Assembly: GCA_017622235.1 (NCBI GenBank)
Contig: JAGARN010000005.1
Location: 1 to 64,000 of the forward strand
DNA: 64,000 nt
Direction: 5' to 3'
Source of the DNA: Spirochaetaceae bacterium
Lineage (GTDB): Bacteria > Spirochaetota > Spirochaetia > Treponematales > Treponemataceae
The notes under the pieces were generated by a model that saw only the letters and a list, made by a program, of their open reading frames with translations, was not told where the DNA came from and did not search any database. Below, in pieces: positions 60,927 through 64,000 of the stretch. The translations under genes were made by a program, and so were the position numbers. Numbering within the stretch: position 1 is the stretch's first letter; each line of letters starts with the position of its first letter.

Positions 60927-61967
60927 CTACATACCGTAAATAACGCTTTCTGCTACCTGTGGTGCAAGTAAGTCTGCTCGTGCGTTATTTAAAGCTGCCC
61001 ATTCAGAAGAACCTTTACCTTCTACTTGAATGATATCATGATGTAGTTCTTCTCCTGTAGCCATATCAAGACAAGTTATTTCTGCAATCAAGGGTATTGT
61101 ATAAGTTGAACTTTCTTTTGTTATTTCACCATTGTAGCGAACCGTTCCATATAGGAGAAAATTAGAATAGTTGCCTAAAAGATTTTTTGCTGCTCTATAT
61201 ACTTTATCTTGATTTCCTGATTGAATCTCTTCTACAAAATCTGCAAGCCCCGTACTAGAATATCCACGTCGAATCATTGCAGTAAGAATTGCAGATGCCG
61301 ATTGGCTATTGTCAAGAACGGGATTACCATTTTTTGTATAATCAAGTATAGAAATTGTCCCGTTAGACATTCTGTTGGTAGAAACAACATATGGAATTGA
61401 AACAGATTTTGCCTTTTCATCTTTGCCAATGGTAAATGTAACTTGGCTACGGCAAGCAAATGATGTAGTTTCTGCGTGAAAAGTAACAATGCCATTTTCA
61501 TCTGTAAGTAATACGGATTGTGCAAATTGAATTTCATTTGATTTTTTTGAAACGGGATATTTTACTACAACTTCTATTCCGACTGCAGGACTTTCATCAT
61601 CAAGTTTTTTTACAGTTGCTGAAAATGGGGTTTTAAATGTTTTACCATTTCTTACAGAATCAGGAGTTTTTCCAGATGTTATAAAATGAAGTTCTGCTAC
61701 ATCTACTTCAGGCAAAGGTTCTACTATAACTTCTGTTTCTTCCATTTGGACTATATTTTCTTGCTGTTGATTTTCTTCCTGTTCAACTGATTCTATATTA
61801 GGTGAATCCAAATTAGTGTTTTGAACTATCTCGTCTTGATTTTGTTCAATAACTTGGGTTTCTGTGCTTGGTTGATTTTGAACAGTTTCGGTTGTTGTTA
61901 AACAAGAAAATGTTGTTACAATGAAAAGTATTGTTATCAGAAAAAAAATCCTGTTTAATTTTAACAT
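60927..61967 (-). CDS. Hypothetical lipoprotein
   Basis: The 346-residue product has a lipoprotein signal (hydrophobic stretch then TTFSC, cysteine about residue 22), an acidic Gln/Glu-rich linker (about 25-90), a beta-rich domain (about 92-200) that looks like an Ig-fold (GKTFKTPFSATVKKLDDESPAV), and a C-terminal domain from about residue 205 with ASAILTAMIRRGY and YTIPLIAEITCLDMATGEEL. No family is recognised. It has its own promoter with a GGGAG ribosome-binding site and lies between priA and secA on the same strand. Confidence 0.8.
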   Translation of the reverse strand: MLKLNRIFFLITILFIVTTFSCLTTTETVQNQPSTETQVIEQNQDEIVQNTNLDSPNIESVEQEENQQQENIVQMEETEVIVEPLPEVDVAELHFITSGKTPDSVRNGKTFKTPFSATVKKLDDESPAVGIEVVVKYPVSKKSNEIQFAQSVLLTDENGIVTFHAETTSFACRSQVTFTIGKDEKAKSVSIPYVVSTNRMSNGTISILDYTKNGNPVLDNSQSASAILTAMIRRGYSSTGLADFVEEIQSGNQDKVYRAAKNLLGNYSNFLLYGTVRYNGEITKESSTYTIPLIAEITCLDMATGEELHHDIIQVEGKGSSEWAALNNARADLLAPQVAESVIYGM

Positions 61968-61991
61968 ATTTTAAGTAGCTCCCTAGTATTG

Positions 61992-62031
61992 TTGTATAAA
62001 ACATTTTAATACTACAAGTCCTTTTATACAA
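61992..62031. promoter_or_regulatory. Inverted repeat over the lipoprotein promoter
   Basis: TTGTATAAAA (61992-62001) and TTTTATACAA (62022-62031) form a perfect 10-bp inverted repeat with a 20-nt spacer. One arm overlaps the predicted -35, and the other lies just after the -10. Confidence 0.4.
62003..62031 (-). promoter_or_regulatory. Lipoprotein gene promoter, TTGTAT-17-TAAAAT
   Basis: On the minus strand TTGTAT and TAAAAT are 17 bp apart, with about 35 nt to the ATG at 61967 and GGGAG in the leader. Confidence 0.5.
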
Positions 62032-62057
62032 TAGCTATTTTTGATTCATAAGGTTAT

Positions 62058-64000
62058 TTACATCATATTAACAGGGTCTACGTCAACTTCAATGTATACG
62101 TTAGGTGAAGATTTGTAACCGTAAAGAAAGCGAGCACATATTTTTTGCAACGTTGATGTCGAAATCCCTCTAAGTAAAATTTGCCATCGATGGTTTGCAG
62201 CAATCATAGCTAAAGGACATTCTGATGGCCCTAAAATGTCAATTTCAAGTGCTAATTTTTTGGACTCTATTGCTAAAATTTCTGCTGCACTTTCTGCCGC
62301 TTTTTTACTTTCGGTAAGTGATGCTGAACGAAAAACAAGTCTGATTAGTCTAGAAAAAGGAGGAAAGCCAAGAATCTGTCTTTGAATTAATTCTTGTTGA
62401 TAAAAATCTTGGATTTTACCATTACAAGCAAAGGCAATAGCTTCTCGTTCAGGACAAAAACTTTGAACTATAACTTTTCCATCTGGAAAAAACCTTCCAG
62501 CACGTCCTGCAACTTGGGTTATGAGAGAAAATGTTCTTTCCGCTGCCCTAAAGTCTGGCATATGTAACCCAGTGTCTGCCATTATAACACCAACAAGTTT
62601 TAGGTTTGGGAAATTCAACCCTTTTGCAACCATCTGTGTTCCCAAAAGTATATCTATATTTCCTGCTCTAAATTCTTTTAATTTTTCTTGTAGCTCACCT
62701 TTTTTTGAAATATTATCTGTGTCAATTCGGCTAATCTTTGCACTTGGAAATTTTGCATTTGTTTCGGCTTCAATAAATTCGGTACCAAAACCAGAATAAC
62801 CCACGTCAATAGATGCACATTCTGGACATATAGAAGGAGGTTCTAATATCCAACCACAATAGTGACATCTTAAGCGTTTTTCAGTTTTGTGATAGGTAAG
62901 TGGTACGGAACAGTTTTTACACTTTAACTCGTAGCCGCAAGTATTGCACCTAAAAAAATGAGTAAAACCTCTACGGTTAAGAAATAATATGATTTGTCTT
63001 TTTTCTGCCAAGGCTAAGCGTATCTCGTCGCAAAGTAGTGGAGAAATACATCCTGAATCTTTATTGGTTTTTGTTAAATCTACAACTTGTATTTCTGGTG
63101 GTTTTCCTCCTGCTAAGCGTTTTGTTAAAGTATGTCGTAGAATTGTTCCCTTTTCCATTAGGTGCCATGCTTCAACAGATGGGGTCGCACTGCCCATAAC
63201 CAGAGGTATTTTTAGTGTATTACATCTGTATATTGCAACTTGCCTAGCATGATAACGTGGAGTATTTCCAGACTTATATGAACTGTCGTGTTCTTCATCA
63301 ATTATAATTAAACCTAAATCTGGAACAGGAGCAAAAACAGCACTTCTTGCTCCAATTACAATCCTTGCATCTTTAGAAATTATTCGCCGCCATTCTTTTA
63401 AACGCTGACTTGGTGTTAGGTGAGAATGTAATACTGCAACCGTTTGTCCAAATCTTCTTATTACAGCTTCTATTACCTGATGAGTTAAACCTATTTCTGG
63501 TACAAGATATATTACACCTTTACCTTTTTCTAAAAGATTTTCCGCTGCTTGCAAAAAAACTTCCGTCTTGCCTGTTCCTGTAGCTCCGTATAAGTAATGT
63601 AATTTGCTGCTTGACGTTACTATTGCATTAGCTGCTAAGTTTTGTTCTTCTGACAAACTACATTTTGAAAATTCTATTGCATCTTCTGCAAAAGAAAAAC
63701 TGGGATTTTCTGTTTCACGTCTGCCAGAAGGAATCATAGCAGAAAGAGCTTCGCCTTGAGAACAAAGATAATATCTTGCCATCCATGCTGAAAGTTGAAT
63801 ATGTTCTTGGGTAAAGATTGGCTCTTTGTCCAATATTTTTTGCACAGGCTTAATTTTTTCCAAAGGGAAAGAAAGATTTTCTGGTACAGTTGAACTTACG
63901 GATAAAATATAAGCTATCATCCGTCTGTTTCCAAACCTAACTTCCGCTCTCATCCCTGGAGCAACAAAAGAGGATAATTCATTTTCAGCTTTGTAAGTAA
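62058..64000 (-). CDS. priA: Primosomal helicase PriA, 5' end beyond the window
   Basis: A 3'-5' DNA helicase that restarts stalled replication forks. The visible part has Walker A GATGTGKTE, the DEEHDSSYKSGNTPRYHARQ motif, the paired zinc knuckles (CNTCGYELKCKNC, CHYCG, CPEC), GTEFIEAE and QVAGRAGRF. The frame stays open to the right edge: residues before the ATG at 63953 read YKAENELSSFVAPG, which matches the usual PriA N-terminus, so the true start lies outside. The final residues are VDVDPVNMM. The lipoprotein gene follows 90 bp downstream. Confidence 0.96.
   Translation of the reverse strand, partial: TYKAENELSSFVAPGMRAEVRFGNRRMIAYILSVSSTVPENLSFPLEKIKPVQKILDKEPIFTQEHIQLSAWMARYYLCSQGEALSAMIPSGRRETENPSFSFAEDAIEFSKCSLSEEQNLAANAIVTSSSKLHYLYGATGTGKTEVFLQAAENLLEKGKGVIYLVPEIGLTHQVIEAVIRRFGQTVAVLHSHLTPSQRLKEWRRIISKDARIVIGARSAVFAPVPDLGLIIIDEEHDSSYKSGNTPRYHARQVAIYRCNTLKIPLVMGSATPSVEAWHLMEKGTILRHTLTKRLAGGKPPEIQVVDLTKTNKDSGCISPLLCDEIRLALAEKRQIILFLNRRGFTHFFRCNTCGYELKCKNCSVPLTYHKTEKRLRCHYCGWILEPPSICPECASIDVGYSGFGTEFIEAETNAKFPSAKISRIDTDNISKKGELQEKLKEFRAGNIDILLGTQMVAKGLNFPNLKLVGVIMADTGLHMPDFRAAERTFSLITQVAGRAGRFFPDGKVIVQSFCPEREAIAFACNGKIQDFYQQELIQRQILGFPPFSRLIRLVFRSASLTESKKAAESAAEILAIESKKLALEIDILGPSECPLAMIAANHRWQILLRGISTSTLQKICARFLYGYKSSPNVYIEVDVDPVNMM

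Overview
The window is chromosomal DNA of a low-GC spirochaete, most likely a host-associated Treponema. This is an inference from gene content: a PnrA/TmpC-type purine nucleoside uptake operon, many short-signal lipoproteins, a FemAB-type transferase, c-di-GMP proteins, and a Smc of about 970 residues. No rRNA, prophage, IS element or CRISPR array was seen. There is one tRNA gene, tRNA-Val(TAC).

Layout. 1-1237 is a non-coding array of long palindromic repeats. 1238-3961 (minus) is ruvA-ruvB-queA, divergent from tyrS. 5354-10455 (minus) holds a phosphohexomutase, a class A PBP and a ParB-domain protein. 10581-14205 (plus) is a GH20 hexosaminidase and a two-component system. 14354-20433 is a DUF6062-like protein (minus), then smc, a small membrane protein and a repeat-rich lipoprotein. 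20554-24463 is grpE-dnaK and dnaJ. 24597-29351 is a partner-switching operon: SpoIIE-type phosphatase, SpoIIE-type pseudophosphatase, STAS protein and VanY-like lipoprotein. 29376-31718 (minus) is a PAS-GGDEF protein and a CDF transporter. 31871-35880 is aconitase, an HD hydrolase and a ComFB-domain protein. Then come tRNA-Val, fabD-fabG-fabF-fabZ, pnr ABC transport, metG-femX, a CPBP protease (minus), PilZ-HEAT-comEC-rsmA-yggS-rluD-rluA, and finally minus-strand folC, secA, a lipoprotein and priA, which runs off the right edge.

Four themes deserve attention. (1) Seven genes (ruvA, the hexosaminidase, the response regulator, the DUF6062-like gene, the comFB-like gene, yggS and secA) have a -10 box only 6-8 nt before the ATG and no Shine-Dalgarno, so leaderless mRNAs are predicted. 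Neighbouring genes have good Shine-Dalgarno sequences. (2) A dispersed element of about 135-157 bp with three hairpins occurs three times. Two copies sit directly before a start codon (fabF and the ParB-domain gene) and supply its ribosome-binding site. Two tandem copies occupy the fabG-fabF gap where acpP usually lies. (3) The second SpoIIE-type protein has lost most of its metal-binding aspartates. (4) Several promoters carry perfect inverted repeats in operator positions, notably before fabD and smc.

Everything here is read by eye. Gene names rest on recognised motifs, and promoters and operators are sequence predictions.
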